Below, one piece after another: positions 35,357 through 43,892 of a stretch of DNA of 64,000 nt. Under the pieces are notes generated by a model. That model saw only the letters and a list, made by a program, of their open reading frames with translations. It was not told the DNA's origin and searched no databases. Positions within the stretch are counted from its first letter, which is position 1, and every line of letters begins with the position of its first letter. The translations under genes were made by a program, and so were the position numbers. The stretch is from Polaribacter glomeratus (lineage in GTDB: Bacteria > Bacteroidota > Bacteroidia > Flavobacteriales > Flavobacteriaceae). The stretch lies in assembly GCF_002954665.1 (NCBI RefSeq), contig NZ_MSCM01000002.1, positions 108,173 to 172,172 of the forward strand. Direction: 5' to 3'.

Positions 35357-35830
35357 CTAAAAACTCATCGTTATCCCCAAGTTTACATCCTTAAAATTTA
35401 AGTTAAATACTGGTTTAAAGCTTGAACTTACTGTTGGCAAATCTGCATTGTAAAGTGCTACTGCAGCCTTCGATTTTTTATTGTAATTATTTAAAATAGG
35501 AATAGCAACTAAAATTAAAGCTGCTCCGGCGCCTGCTAATTCCCATTTTGGATCTCCGCCTCCAACGGCTGTTCCGATAGGAAAACCAACTAATGCTCCT
35601 CCAGAGACTCCTAAAATGGTTGCCCATGTATAGTTAGATTTAGCCGATTTTATTAAATTGAAAGCTTCATTATTACTTTTTAGAATATTTGTAAGTTGTC
35701 TGTTAGTTAACTTCTCTCCATTCTGATAAAATAAATTTTCTCCAAAAGATTTTTTAAGTTCAATTTTTTGAGCATTTACATTTGAAAATGTAAAAATTGC
35801 AACGAACATTGCGAATACTATCTTTTTCAT
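35357..35830 (-). CDS. Exported hypothetical protein with a Gly-rich membrane segment
   Basis: No family recognised. The 157-residue product has a signal peptide (MKKIVFAMFVAIFTFSNVNAQ), a small helical region with EKLTNRQLTNILKSNNEAF, then two hydrophobic, glycine-rich stretches (ATILGVSGGALVGFPIGTAVGGG and ELAGAGAALILVAIPI) reminiscent of glycine-zipper segments, and a C-terminal beta-like tail (FKDVNLGITMSF). It may insert in the outer membrane. It lies 12 bases after the glycosyltransferase gene on the same strand. Confidence 0.7.
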   Translation of the reverse strand: MKKIVFAMFVAIFTFSNVNAQKIELKKSFGENLFYQNGEKLTNRQLTNILKSNNEAFNLIKSAKSNYTWATILGVSGGALVGFPIGTAVGGGDPKWELAGAGAALILVAIPILNNYNKKSKAAVALYNADLPTVSSSFKPVFNLNFKDVNLGITMSF

Positions 35831-35842
35831 TTTTTTAAAAAA

Positions 35843-36826
35843 TTAATTTGATTTATAAACCATTATTACGTTTTGTGCTTCTTTTTTTGCGCTCCAATTT
35901 TTTAGTATTTCTTCTCTTGCTTGTTTTCCTAGATCCAGAATTTCATTTTTCATCGCTTTTAATAAAAGGTTCTCTAATGCTGATGAATCTCCTGCTTCAA
36001 ACAAATAACCATTTTTTTGATGAGCAATTAAATCGGAATGAACTCCTACATTTTTTGTGGCAATTACGGCACATTCGCAAGACATTGCTTCTGCGGTAAC
36101 TAAAGAAAATCCTTCAGAGAAACTTGGCGCAACCACAATTTTCGCTGCTTGATAATATGAAATAATGTCTCTCGTTTCATCCACAAAATACACTTGATTT
36201 TCTATTTGGTATTTTTTAGCAATTGCTTTTAATTCTTCTAAAAAAGCAGGTTTATCAACTTTACCAACAAGTACCAAGGCCCAATTTTTGTGGTCTTTTA
36301 ATACTTTTGCCGCTTCTAGTAAAACAAGTTGTCCTTTTGCTTTTCGAACTCTACCCGCATTTAAAATAATGTTTTCTTGTGATACGTTTTCTACCTTTTT
36401 TTTTGAGTTTGGCACAAATTCATCAACTCGAACTCCGTGGCCCACCATTGTGTTTTTGATCCCTAAATTAACGCTCATACTCTTAATAAGCGTAATAACT
36501 TTGTCTGCTTTTTTTAATAAAAATTTAGTTAAACCAGACGGAGCGGTTTCTGAATGTCTTGTGGCAATTAATGTAAATTTCGCCCCTAAAAAACGAAATA
36601 ATAACATTCTCATAATTTCATTATTTCTGTGACAATGAACTACGGTTTTTACATCAGAAAATAAAATTGATCTTAGCTTAGAACTTGTAATTTGAGATCC
36701 GTCGATATTTGAACCATATACATAAGTTTCAAACTCATCCGTAAAAAAAGGCAACACATTTTCTATGCTTCTTGTAAGTCCTGTTTTTCGTTTATGAAAA
36801 TGTGTATGGATTAAAAATGGTTTCAA
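35843..36826 (-). CDS. Glycosyltransferase family 4 protein
   Basis: The 327-residue protein has a GT-B fold of the GT4 group. The nucleotide-sugar domain is clear: NIILNAGRVRKAKGQLVLLEAAKVL, WALVLVGKV, YFVDETRDIISYYQAAKIVVAPSFSEGFSLVTAEAMSC (the EX7E motif with both Glu). The N-terminal acceptor domain is short. It probably builds lipopolysaccharide or capsule glycans; sugar and acceptor are unknown. No other glycan genes are next to it. Confidence 0.9.
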   Translation of the reverse strand: MKPFLIHTHFHKRKTGLTRSIENVLPFFTDEFETYVYGSNIDGSQITSSKLRSILFSDVKTVVHCHRNNEIMRMLLFRFLGAKFTLIATRHSETAPSGLTKFLLKKADKVITLIKSMSVNLGIKNTMVGHGVRVDEFVPNSKKKVENVSQENIILNAGRVRKAKGQLVLLEAAKVLKDHKNWALVLVGKVDKPAFLEELKAIAKKYQIENQVYFVDETRDIISYYQAAKIVVAPSFSEGFSLVTAEAMSCECAVIATKNVGVHSDLIAHQKNGYLFEAGDSSALENLLLKAMKNEILDLGKQAREEILKNWSAKKEAQNVIMVYKSN

Positions 36827-36937
36827 TGATTTGTGTTTTTAGTAAGTTATACTTGTTTATTTTTGCATCTCATTAAAAAAATATTGACAATAAAAATGCA
36901 ACTAACAACAGTTACACAATTAACATTTTACGCATAT

Positions 36938-37744
36938 TTAAACAAATTTACGTTCTATAATTTCTAAAAAACGAGCTTCTAATTCCTCGTGCTTAGACCA
37001 ATTATAATCTGGTTTTACCATTTTATTAATAAACTCTTTTGACTCTTCTACAGATTTAAAAGTATTTAATTGAGAAATTACTCTGTTATAATCTTCTTGC
37101 TGATTGTTAAAAAGATTTTTAACAAAAACAATTCTATCATTTAATCCTATTTGAATATTTGCAGCAAATTTATCGTTCAAAGACTTTGGCTGTGCATTTT
37201 CAAAAAAATCTGCCATTAAATCTACAGAAAAAGTATCTTGAAGTTCTTGTTCTAAGGTTTTTGTTTTATTTACTTCAACGGTTATTACTTCGCTTGTAAA
37301 CAAATCCTCTGTTTTAGTTTCAGAAAAAATGATTTCTTCTAATTCATCAAAAGGTTGCTCTACAATTTCTTCAACTTTAACCGCTATCTGTTCTTCAATG
37401 ATTACTTCTTGTTTTACTTCTTGAATTATTTCTTCTTCATCAAACTCATCTACGAGGCTGTAAACTACTTTTTCCTCAACAGAAATGGATTCTTTAGTAG
37501 TAATTTCAGCAACAAAACTATTTTCTTTTACTTCAAAAGCTTGTTCAACTTTTTCTAATAACTCTTCTTTTGTTTCTTTTAATCCTGGTGTTGAGTTTAC
37601 ATATTCTTCAACGAATGCCAGAACAGATAATTTTTCATAAATTTCTTTTGATTTTTGTTTTAGTAAGAACACATTGTCTTTATTCTTCATCTGTAGAATA
37701 CTGTGCGCTAAGCTTATTAAATCTGCCTCTAATTTTTTGTGCAT
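36938..37744 (-). CDS. Acidic helical protein of unknown function
   Basis: The 268-residue protein is strongly acidic in its middle (residues about 75-155, runs such as EEKVVYSLVDEFDEEEIIQE and EEIVEQPFDELEEII) and predicted mostly helical at both ends. The C-terminal 90 residues (SLNDKFAANIQIGLNDRIVFVKNLF and VKPDYNWSKHEELEARFLEIIERKF) appear conserved in Flavobacteriia. I know of no function. It is divergent from tdk, with about 90 bases between them. Confidence 0.75.
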   Translation of the reverse strand: MHKKLEADLISLAHSILQMKNKDNVFLLKQKSKEIYEKLSVLAFVEEYVNSTPGLKETKEELLEKVEQAFEVKENSFVAEITTKESISVEEKVVYSLVDEFDEEEIIQEVKQEVIIEEQIAVKVEEIVEQPFDELEEIIFSETKTEDLFTSEVITVEVNKTKTLEQELQDTFSVDLMADFFENAQPKSLNDKFAANIQIGLNDRIVFVKNLFNNQQEDYNRVISQLNTFKSVEESKEFINKMVKPDYNWSKHEELEARFLEIIERKFV

Positions 37745-37784
37745 AAGTTGTTGTTTGATTTTATTTTTTACTAGTAAATATCCT

Positions 37785-37792
37785 TAAATTTG
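37785..37792 (+). promoter_or_regulatory. -7 box (TAAATTTG) for the tdk operon
   Basis: TAAATTTG lies 44 bases before the tdk ATG at 37837. The nearest TTTG upstream is too far for a standard -33. Confidence 0.45.
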
Positions 37793-37836
37793 CAAGATGC
37801 AAAGTAACGCAAATTTAGAACGCTTAAAATTACAAA

Positions 37837-38493
37837 ATGTTTCTTGAAAATACAGTAAATCACACAGAACAATTTGGCTGGATTGAGGTTATTTGCGGCT
37901 CTATGTTTTCTGGTAAAACAGAAGAACTAATTAGACGTTTAAAACGAGCACAGTTTGCAAAACAACGCGTAGAAATCTTTAAACCTGCTGTTGACACTCG
38001 CTATGACGATGAAGAAGTGGTGTCTCATAACGATAACAGAATTCGTTCAACGCCTGTGCCAATTGCTTCTAACATACGTTTGTTAGTAAATGATGTAGAT
38101 GTTGTTGGCATAGATGAAGCTCAGTTTTTTGATGATGAAATTGTTGCCGTTTGTAACGATTTGGCAAATAGCGGAATTAGAGTTATTGTAGCTGGTTTAG
38201 ATATGGATTTTAAAGGAAATCCTTTTGGACCAATGCCCGCATTAATGGCAACAGCAGAATATGTAACAAAAGTACATGCTGTTTGTACACATACAGGTAA
38301 TTTGGCGCATTATAGTTTTAGAAAAGCGCAAAATGACAAATTAGTACTGTTAGGCGAAACTCAAGAATATGAGCCTTTAAGCAGAGCAGCTTACTATAAA
38401 GCTATCAAAAATAAACAAAAACATATCTTGTCATCCGAAGAAAATAAATCGGCTTCAAAAGATCCTGAATTAGGCTTGAAAGACATTGAATAA
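37837..38493 (+). CDS. tdk: Thymidine kinase
   Basis: The 218-residue type II thymidine kinase phosphorylates thymidine in the salvage pathway. The P-loop [15 protein letters not shown] is at residues about 21-35, the DEAQFFDDE motif (Walker B and lid) near 93, and the lasso region contains [19 protein letters not shown]. In the usual enzyme a zinc ion is held by two Cys pairs in this lasso. Here only one Cys is left (AVCTHTGN) and the second pair reads [11 protein letters not shown], so the zinc site is probably lost or changed. It is followed after 14 bases by alr on the same strand. Confidence 0.94.
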   Translation: MFLENTVNHTEQFGWIEVICGSMFSGKTEELIRRLKRAQFAKQRVEIFKPAVDTRYDDEEVVSHNDNRIRSTPVPIASNIRLLVNDVDVVGIDEAQFFDDEIVAVCNDLANSGIRVIVAGLDMDFKGNPFGPMPALMATAEYVTKVHAVCTHTGNLAHYSFRKAQNDKLVLLGETQEYEPLSRAAYYKAIKNKQKHILSSEENKSASKDPELGLKDIE

Positions 38494-38507
38494 AGTGCTA
38501 CATATCT

Positions 38508-39608
38508 ATGAATAATCATGTAACCGTTTTAGAGATTGATGGAAATGCGCTAGAACACAACCTACATTATTTTAAGCAAAAATTAAAACCAGAAACCAAA
38601 ATTTTAGCCGTGGTTAAAGCCTTCGGATATGGAAGTGATGGTGTTAAAGTTGCTGATTTTTTAAAAGATAAAGTAGATTATTTTGCAGTTGCATATGCTT
38701 CTGAAGGAATTGCCTTGCGCGAAGCAAATATAAATACTCCTATTCTTGTGCTACATCCACAAATACCAACTTTAGCAGATATTGTAACATATAAATTAGA
38801 ACCAAATTTATACTGTTTTAAAGTTTTTGATGCTTTTTTAAAATTAGCAGATGAAGAGTCTTTAATCGATTACCCCATTCATTTAAAGTTTAATACTGGC
38901 TTAAATAGATTGGGTTTTAAACATGCAGATATTTCTAAAATTTTAGCATGCTTAAAAGAAACAAATCACATAAAAGTACAGTCTTTATTTTCTCATTTGG
39001 CAGCAAGTGAAGATCTAAATGAAAGAGATTTTACGACTAATCAAATTGCTAATTTTACTTATGTAGCCCAAGAATTTTACAAAAACTTAAGCTATGAGCC
39101 TATTTTGCACGTTTTAAATACTTCGGGCGTAGTAAATTATTCTGATGCTCAGTTTAATATGGTACGTATTGGTATTGGTTTGTATGGTTTTGGAAATGAT
39201 GCAAAAGAAACATCTCAATTAAAAAATACACATAATTTAACTTCAATTATTTCTCAAATTCATTCTATTGAACCAGGTGAAACAGTAGGTTACAACAGAG
39301 CTTTTATTGCCACAGAGACTGTAAAATCTGCTACAATTCCTGTGGGTCATGCAGACGGAATTTCTAGACGATTAGGCAATAAAAAAGGTTTTGTACTAAT
39401 TAATAATCAAAAAGCACCAATTATTGGCAATGTTTGTATGGATATGATTATGGTTGATGTTACTAAAATTGAGTGCAAAGAAGGCGACAATGTGATTATT
39501 TTTAACAACCAAGAAATGATAAAAAATATCGCTATGCTTTCAGAAACTATTGTTTATGAAACACTTACAGCAATTTCACCTCGGGTAAAGAAAATATTAA
39601 CAAAATAA
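38508..39608 (+). CDS. alr: Alanine racemase
   Basis: The 366-residue PLP enzyme makes D-alanine for peptidoglycan. The PLP lysine is K37 in AVVKAFGYGSDG. Other family blocks seen are FNTGLNRLGF, FSHLAASEDLN, the catalytic-Tyr region ETVGYNRAF and GNVCMDMIMVDVT. Length is standard and it is not fused to MurF, as it is in many Bacteroidota. It lies 14 bases after tdk and 45 bases before mscL, a probable operon. Confidence 0.95.
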   Translation: MNNHVTVLEIDGNALEHNLHYFKQKLKPETKILAVVKAFGYGSDGVKVADFLKDKVDYFAVAYASEGIALREANINTPILVLHPQIPTLADIVTYKLEPNLYCFKVFDAFLKLADEESLIDYPIHLKFNTGLNRLGFKHADISKILACLKETNHIKVQSLFSHLAASEDLNERDFTTNQIANFTYVAQEFYKNLSYEPILHVLNTSGVVNYSDAQFNMVRIGIGLYGFGNDAKETSQLKNTHNLTSIISQIHSIEPGETVGYNRAFIATETVKSATIPVGHADGISRRLGNKKGFVLINNQKAPIIGNVCMDMIMVDVTKIECKEGDNVIIFNNQEMIKNIAMLSETIVYETLTAISPRVKKILTK

Positions 39609-39653
39609 ATTTTTAGTACATTTACAGCCTAACAAATTAAAAATCAATTTAAA

Positions 39654-40067
39654 ATGGGAATGGTTAAAGAATTTAAAGACTTTGCAATGAAGGGAAACCT
39701 TATAGATATTGCAGTAGGTTTTGTTATGGGTGCTGCTTTTAAACAAGTAGTTACATCCTTTACTGGCGGAATTGTTTCGCCACTTGTTGGCTTACTATTT
39801 AATGCCGACTTTAAAGACATGAAACTTATTGTTAAAGAAGGAGTCGCAGATGCAACTGGTTCAGTTTCTGGAGAAGTTGCTGTTTTGTATGGTGATTTTT
39901 TAACCAATGTTATCGATTTTATAATTGTTGCTTTTGTAATGTTTATGATTGTAAAAGGGATAAACAAAATGAAGAAAAAAGAAGAAGCTGCTCCAGCACC
40001 AGCACCATCGGGTCCAAGCCAAGAAGATTTATTAACAGAAATAAGAGACTTATTAGCTAAAAAATAA
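39654..40067 (+). CDS. mscL: Large-conductance mechanosensitive channel
   Basis: The 137-residue protein is MscL, the emergency valve that opens under membrane tension during osmotic downshock. TM1 contains NLIDIAVGFVMGAAFKQVVTSF, the pore constriction. The periplasmic loop is followed by TM2 (NVIDFIIVAFVMFMIVKGINK) and a C-terminal helix (SQEDLLTEIRDLL) that forms the cytoplasmic bundle. It has a terminator of its own and is likely read together with tdk-alr. Confidence 0.95.
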   Translation: MGMVKEFKDFAMKGNLIDIAVGFVMGAAFKQVVTSFTGGIVSPLVGLLFNADFKDMKLIVKEGVADATGSVSGEVAVLYGDFLTNVIDFIIVAFVMFMIVKGINKMKKKEEAAPAPAPSGPSQEDLLTEIRDLLAKK

Positions 40068-40092
40068 CAGCTGTTTTTAGTATATATAGTAT

Positions 40093-40118
40093 AAACCCAA
40101 GCAAGCCGCTTGGGTTTT
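40093..40118 (+). terminator. Terminator after mscL
   Basis: AAACCCAAGC (40093-40102) and GCTTGGGTTT (40108-40117) are complementary and are followed by a short T-run. It closes the tdk-alr-mscL unit. Confidence 0.85.
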
Positions 40119-40166
40119 ACTATGGATAGTAAATTAGTTTGTTTCTTAATTTAAAAAATAAACTAG

Positions 40167-40262
40167 CTAAATTCAATACCTATCGTTAATGGTGAATCTA
40201 AGTATAACGCAGTATTAGAACGGTTACCAAATATGCATTTTACAATTCCTTTAAAAAATTAG
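40167..40262 (+). other. Possible remnant of a coding sequence
   Basis: In one plus-strand frame the codons from 40167 read as LNSIPIVNGESKYNAV and continue to a TAG at 40262. The composition is protein-like, with no start codon except an internal ATG and a stop directly before. It may be the C-terminal end of a lost gene. I cannot name it. Confidence 0.3.
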
Positions 40263-40279
40263 ATTCTAGTAAAGTACTT

Positions 40280-40750
40280 ATGAAAGATTTTCTGCTTAAA
40301 ATAATAGACGCTGGCTATTTCATTTTTAAAAAAATTATTCCTCTTAAAACGTATAGATATGCAATTTGTGGCGGTAGTAATTTATTGTTAGATATTACAT
40401 TGTATTTTATAAGCTTTCAGTTTATTTTTGATAAACAAAATTTAGACTTATTTGTTGTGGTTTTAAGTCCGCACATCGCTTCTTTATTTTTTGTGTTTCC
40501 GATCACTTTTTTTATAGGATTCTTATTAAACCGATTCATTGTCTTTTCTGAATCAAAATTATCATTTAAAACTCAATTTTTAAGATACTTATCAGTTGCT
40601 TTAATCGCGTTGTTGCTTAGTTATATTTGCATGAAATTACTGGTAGATGTATTTGATTTTTATCCAACACCATCTCGTTTTATAACAATTATAATAACTG
40701 TGATATTTAGTTACATCATGCAAAATAAATTTAGCTTTAAAGTTGAATAA
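40280..40750 (+). CDS. GtrA-like family membrane protein
   Basis: The 156-residue protein has four hydrophobic segments and the GtrA_DPMS_TM signature: YRYAICGGSNLLLDITLYFI in the first segment and FLLNRFIVFSESKLSFKTQFLRYLS near the loop before the third. GtrA-like proteins flip or hand over polyprenol-linked sugars for surface glycan decoration, often next to a glycosyltransferase; none is adjacent here. It stands alone, after a terminator. Confidence 0.85.
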   Translation: MKDFLLKIIDAGYFIFKKIIPLKTYRYAICGGSNLLLDITLYFISFQFIFDKQNLDLFVVVLSPHIASLFFVFPITFFIGFLLNRFIVFSESKLSFKTQFLRYLSVALIALLLSYICMKLLVDVFDFYPTPSRFITIIITVIFSYIMQNKFSFKVE

Positions 40751-40882
40751 TGCAAGAATAAATTAAATTTGAGAAAGCAATTTAGTTTGATTCTTAACTT
40801 AAAAAAATAGAACTTCACTAACGCTTTAGTGTTAAATTGTAGCTAATTAAAAAATCCGTTTCATCACAAAATTAAAATTAAA

Positions 40883-40917
40883 TGATTGTATCTTTGATAG
40901 TATCAAATGATAGTATC
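40883..40917 (+). promoter_or_regulatory. Triple operator-like repeat over the fic promoter
   Basis: Three near-identical 10-base words, TGATTGTATC (40883), TGATAGTATC (40895) and TGATAGTATC (40908), follow each other at 12-13-base steps, about one turn of DNA. The second one is also a palindrome with a central G (TGATAGTATCA). The -7 box TATCTTTG (40889-40896) overlaps the first and second. A DNA-binding protein on these sites would block the promoter; the Fic protein itself ends in a winged-helix-like region and is the obvious candidate. Confidence 0.6.
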
Positions 40918-40921
40918 GAAA

Positions 40922-41875
40922 ATGAAACCACCTTACGAAATAACATCTTCAATTTTAAAATTAATAACTTCAATTTCGGAGAAAATTGGAGAAGTAAATG
41001 CTAATTTTTTAGACAAACCTTCACCTAAATTGAGAAAACAGAATAGAATCAAAACTATTCATTCTTCATTAAAAATAGAAGGAAATACACTTACAGAAGA
41101 GCAAATAACAGCACTTCTTGAAAACAAAAGAGTTATTGGTCCTAAAAAAGATGTTCTTGAAGTTTTAAATGCAATTAAAATCTATGAAAATTTAGATGAA
41201 TACAATCCTTCTAATGAAAAATCCTTTTTAAAAGCACATCAAAACTTAATGGATGGTTTAATTGAAAATTCTGGAAAATATAGAAATCAAAGTGTCGGAA
41301 TTGTAAAAGGATCAAAAATTGAGCATTTAGCACCACCTTTTGGAAATATGCCATATTTAATGAAAGACCTTTTTGAATATTTGAAAAAGTCTGATGAAAT
41401 TGAATTAATTAAAAGTTGTGTTTTCCATTACGAAATGGAATTTATACATCCATTTTTGGATGGAAATGGCAGAATGGGAAGATTATGGCAAACTTTAATT
41501 TTAATGGAAAAATATCCAATCTTTGAGTTTTTGCCTTTTGAAACTTTAATCAGTAAAGACCAAGAAAAATATTACAAAGCTTTAGCTGAAAGTGATAAAT
41601 CTGGAAAATCAACTAAATTTATTGAATATATGTTAAACGTGATTGATATTTCAATAAGTGAATTATTAAATTTTAATAATCGAACGTTAAATGAAAAAGA
41701 CAGATTAGATTACTATGTTTCATTAAATAAAACTGAATTTACAAGAAAAGATTATATGGATATTTTTAAAGACATTTCTTCTGCAACTGCCAGTAGAGAT
41801 TTAAAGAAAGGAACTGAATTAGATTTGTTTAAAAAAATAGGAGAAAAAAACAAAACAATCTATCGTTTAAAATAA
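40922..41875 (+). CDS. Fic-family AMP-transferase-like protein with winged-helix tail
   Basis: I choose the ATG at 40922 (317 aa); an earlier ATG at 40907 lies within the operator-like repeats. The catalytic motif is H176-PFLDGNGRMGR, which fits HxFx(D/E)GNGRxxR, so the enzyme should be able to transfer AMP or a related group to a protein. An N-terminal inhibitory helix is visible too: SLKIEGN matches (S/T)xxxE(G/N), which normally blocks ATP binding in class II Fic proteins. The last about 70 residues (EFTRKDYMDIFKDISSATASRDLKKGTELDLF) look like a winged-helix DNA-binding domain. An isolated attC-like element begins at its stop codon. Confidence 0.9.
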   Translation: MKPPYEITSSILKLITSISEKIGEVNANFLDKPSPKLRKQNRIKTIHSSLKIEGNTLTEEQITALLENKRVIGPKKDVLEVLNAIKIYENLDEYNPSNEKSFLKAHQNLMDGLIENSGKYRNQSVGIVKGSKIEHLAPPFGNMPYLMKDLFEYLKKSDEIELIKSCVFHYEMEFIHPFLDGNGRMGRLWQTLILMEKYPIFEFLPFETLISKDQEKYYKALAESDKSGKSTKFIEYMLNVIDISISELLNFNNRTLNEKDRLDYYVSLNKTEFTRKDYMDIFKDISSATASRDLKKGTELDLFKKIGEKNKTIYRLK

Positions 41876-42012
41876 CTGGGCACAACACCGTATAAAAAAA
41901 ATTACTAGTAATAGCTTACTTACGAAAATCCTAGCGTATTTTCTTGGTTCGTGTTTTATTTACTAACTTTATTGCTTAAAACACGCAACATTTAATACAC
42001 AACAACGCGAGC
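41874..42012. repeat. Isolated attC-like element
   Basis: It starts with AACTGGGCACAACACCGTAT, overlapping the fic stop codon, and ends in TAATACACAACAACGCG. The segment 41941-42003 is nearly identical to the right half of the element at 10089-10228, with the same TTACTAACTTTATTGCTTAA core. No reverse complement (GTTGTGCCCAG) is found upstream of fic, so there is no complete cassette here. Confidence 0.7.
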
Positions 42013-42023
42013 GAACCCTAAAA

Positions 42024-42067
42024 AAAACCTCTTTTTACTGAAATCACATCAGTAAAAAGAGGTTTTT
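42024..42067. terminator. Strong bidirectional terminator next to gapN
   Basis: AAAACCTCTTTTTACTG (42024-42040) and its exact complement at 42050-42066 make a 17-bp stem with a 9-base loop. It is flanked by A-run and T-run, so it can end transcription in both directions, in particular of the minus-strand aldehyde dehydrogenase gene. Confidence 0.9.
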
Positions 42068-42093
42068 AAAATTTAGTCTATTTCTAATTTATT

Positions 42094-43686
42094 TTACAAA
42101 ATATAATCTGTACTAATAAAATTAGACGATTTTTTATCTAACAATTCTTTTAAAATAGCATTGTTATAATCTGTGTCTTTTGACGCTAAAAAGGTTCTAA
42201 TAGAAAAAGAACGCAACGCATCGTGCACGCTTAAGGTTCCAACTGCAGAATCTTTTCTTCCTGTAAAAGGATACACATCTGGTCCACGTTGGCAAGAACT
42301 ATTTAAGTTTACTCTACAAACCAAATTTACAAGTGTATCTATTAAAGGCGATAGGGTATTTACATCACTTCCAAAAACACTTACTTGTTGTCCGTAATTA
42401 GATTCCGCCATATCATCCAAGGGCTCCTCAATATTTTTGAAGGATAAAATAGGCGTTACTGGTCCAAATTGTTCTTCTTCATACACTCTCATGTCTTTAG
42501 AAACCGGGTATAAAACTGCTGGAAAAATATAATTTTCTGTAGTTTCGCCTCCTTTTTTATTGATAATTTTTGCGCCTTTACTGGTTGCATCGTCAATTAA
42601 TTCTTGAATATAAGCCGTTTTACCTGGTTCTGGCAAAGGTGTTAATTGCACTCCTTGTTCCCAAGGGTTCCCAAATTTTAATGCATCTACTTTATCAGAA
42701 AAACGTTTGTTAAATTCTTCTACAATATTTTCGTGCACATAAATAACCTTTAAAGCAGTACATCTTTGACCGTTAAAAGACGTTGCACCAGAAACACATT
42801 CACTAATTGCCAAGTCTAAATCTGCGTCTTCTAAAACAATTGCAGGATTTTTAGCTTCTAAACCTAAAACTAAACGCAATCTATTTTTCTGTGGATGATT
42901 TGCTTGTATTGCATTGGCAGATTTACTGTTACCAATTAAAGCCAACACATCTACTTTACCAGTTTTCATAATTGGCGTAGCCAAAGTTCTACCTCTACCG
43001 TAAATAATATTTACAACACCTTCTGGAAAGCTATTTCTAAACGCTTCTAATAATGGTGATAATAATAAAACACCATGTTTTGCTGGTTTAAAAACGGTTG
43101 TATTCCCCATAATTAAAGCAGGAATCAACAAAGCAAAAGTTTCGTTTAAAGGATAATTATAAGGTCCTAAACACAAAACAACACCTAAAGGTCCACGTCT
43201 AATATGTGCATGAACTCCGCTATTTTTCTCGAATTTAGCAGAATCTCTGTCCATTTGTTTGTAATCTTCAATCGTATCGTAAATATATTCTATCGTTCTA
43301 TCAAACTCTTTTTCTGAGTCTGCCAAGGCTTTCCCAATTTCCCACATTAATAGTTTTACAATTTCTGTACGCTTGGTTTTCATTTGAACCACAAACTTTT
43401 CCATGGCTGCAATTCTTCCTTCAACTTTCATTGTTGGCCACAAACCTTGCCCTTTTCCGTATGCTTTTACAGCAGAACTTAAAGCCTCTAAAGCTTCATT
43501 TTCTCCTAAATCTGGAACGGTTCCTAATAATGTTGGTTGGTAATTTTCGGTTGATGAAATTGTTGAATAAACCTCAGCAGTGGCACCTTTCCACTCTTTT
43601 AACTCACCTCCTACTAAATAGGTGTTTTGGTTTACTAATGAAATAATTTTATATTCGTTCGGAACTTCTTTAAATGTATTCTTCAT
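42094..43686 (-). CDS. gapN: NADP-dependent glyceraldehyde-3-phosphate dehydrogenase-like (ALDH family)
   Basis: The 530-residue aldehyde dehydrogenase resembles the non-phosphorylating GAPDH group, which oxidises glyceraldehyde-3-phosphate directly to 3-phosphoglycerate with NADP+. Markers are [26 protein letters not shown], and the nucleophile Cys in [15 protein letters not shown]. The general-base Glu usually found in (E)LGGKN/SP is replaced: the sequence reads LGLEAKNP, with Gly at that position and Glu two residues later. Start is the ATG at 43686; a TTG further upstream is unlikely. The gene stands alone, between the attC-like element and the ilv operon. Confidence 0.82.
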   Translation of the reverse strand: MKNTFKEVPNEYKIISLVNQNTYLVGGELKEWKGATAEVYSTISSTENYQPTLLGTVPDLGENEALEALSSAVKAYGKGQGLWPTMKVEGRIAAMEKFVVQMKTKRTEIVKLLMWEIGKALADSEKEFDRTIEYIYDTIEDYKQMDRDSAKFEKNSGVHAHIRRGPLGVVLCLGPYNYPLNETFALLIPALIMGNTTVFKPAKHGVLLLSPLLEAFRNSFPEGVVNIIYGRGRTLATPIMKTGKVDVLALIGNSKSANAIQANHPQKNRLRLVLGLEAKNPAIVLEDADLDLAISECVSGATSFNGQRCTALKVIYVHENIVEEFNKRFSDKVDALKFGNPWEQGVQLTPLPEPGKTAYIQELIDDATSKGAKIINKKGGETTENYIFPAVLYPVSKDMRVYEEEQFGPVTPILSFKNIEEPLDDMAESNYGQQVSVFGSDVNTLSPLIDTLVNLVCRVNLNSSCQRGPDVYPFTGRKDSAVGTLSVHDALRSFSIRTFLASKDTDYNNAILKELLDKKSSNFISTDYIL

Positions 43687-43892
43687 AAATTGATTTTTAC
43701 AATGAAACAAACAACATCATTGCTTAAAAGTTAATAAACTATTGGGTTATTATTTTACCCATCAAAATTAACTAAAAATAAACATAAAATACCGTATTTC
43801 TATCTTAAAAAACGAAATGGTTTTCGGGTTTTGAGCAACAGAACTATTTTATTCGATTCGTTTTTGTGAAGCAGATTAAACCCTAATTTTTT

